DNA from: an uncultured Collinsella sp.
GTDB taxonomy: Bacteria; Actinomycetota; Coriobacteriia; Coriobacteriales; Coriobacteriaceae
Direction of reading: 5' to 3'
Length of the DNA stretch: 13,475 nt
Assembly: GCA_902470925.1 (NCBI GenBank)
Contig: CABRIF010000068.1
Coordinates: 1 to 13,475, forward strand
The position numbers were made by a program, and so were the translations under genes. Shown here one piece after another: positions 13,430-13,475 of the stretch. The stretch's first letter is position 1. Every line of letters starts with the position of its first letter. The notes beneath the pieces were generated by a model. It did not search any database, was not told the origin of the DNA, and was given only the letters and a program-made list of their open reading frames with translations.

Positions 13430-13475
13430 CTGTCTCTTATACACATCTGACGCTGCCGACGATACTCCTTGTGTA
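13430..13475. other. Illumina Nextera adapter and i5 index (not genomic)
   Basis: CTGTCTCTTATACACATCT (13430-13448) is the Tn5 mosaic end and GACGCTGCCGACGA (13449-13462) is the rest of the Nextera read-1 adapter in reverse complement. TACTCCTT (13463-13470) is the reverse complement of AAGGAGTA, which I recall as Nextera index S507, and GTGTA (13471-13475) begins the P5 sequence. This is read-through from library construction left in the assembly. Native sequence ends at 13429, or at 13430 if the ambiguous C is genomic. Confidence 0.98.

Noticed and set aside
13013..13444. 143-codon minus-strand frame at the right edge
   Set aside because: It begins inside the sequencing adapter and overlaps the BceA-like gene in another frame.

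Overview
This is a high-GC, actinobacterial-looking segment. The gene content and protein style (agmatine catabolism cluster, a membrane-anchored LuxR-type regulator, BceAB-like and EcsAB-like ABC exporters, GC-rich gaps full of degenerate repeats) suggest a gut Coriobacteriia such as Collinsella. That assignment is an inference from protein style, not a database match. The last 46 bases (13430-13475) are not genomic. They are an Illumina Nextera transposase adapter plus an i5 index, so the right edge is the end of an assembled contig.

Layout from left to right. (1) 76-2481, plus strand: a two-gene ABC exporter operon, ATPase then a large two-half permease, with stop and start codons abutting. 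(2) 2482-3553: about 1.1 kb without a convincing gene. It holds hairpins, the first copy (A) of a roughly 275-bp repeat element with inverted-repeat ends, a strong GC hairpin probably terminating the agu operon, and a degenerate CAGC-containing repeat run. (3) 3554-7702, minus strand: the agmatine deiminase operon, transcribed as aguB (putrescine carbamoyltransferase), aguD (APC-family antiporter), aguA (agmatine deiminase). The gap between aguD and aguA is a 39-bp tandem repeat; the gap between aguB and aguD is very GC-rich with a 20-bp duplication. (4) 7703-8271: a 569-bp divergent intergenic region. (5) 8272-9237, plus strand: a regulator with seven predicted membrane helices and a C-terminal LuxR-type DNA-binding domain, the likely AguR. 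(6) 9238-10307: another gene-free kilobase with a GGCGGTCGC repeat run, the second copy (B) of the repeat element, an AT-rich hairpin, and a striking array with 31-bp period (about ten units). It ends in a 15-bp hairpin that probably terminates the last operon. (7) 10308-13326, minus strand: a BceAB/MacB-style ABC ATPase and a 10-helix FtsX-like permease with a large external domain, translationally coupled by an 11-bp overlap.

How the genes work together: AguD would exchange external agmatine for internal putrescine. AguA deiminates agmatine to N-carbamoylputrescine plus ammonia. AguB phosphorolyses that to putrescine and carbamoyl phosphate. The usual fourth gene, carbamate kinase (aguC), which makes ATP from carbamoyl phosphate, is not in the window. 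The divergent membrane LuxR protein is well placed to sense a ligand and control the operon.

The most unusual content is non-coding. Every long gap carries its own family of degenerate repeats, and two gaps share a conserved palindromic-ended element that deserves a genome-wide search.
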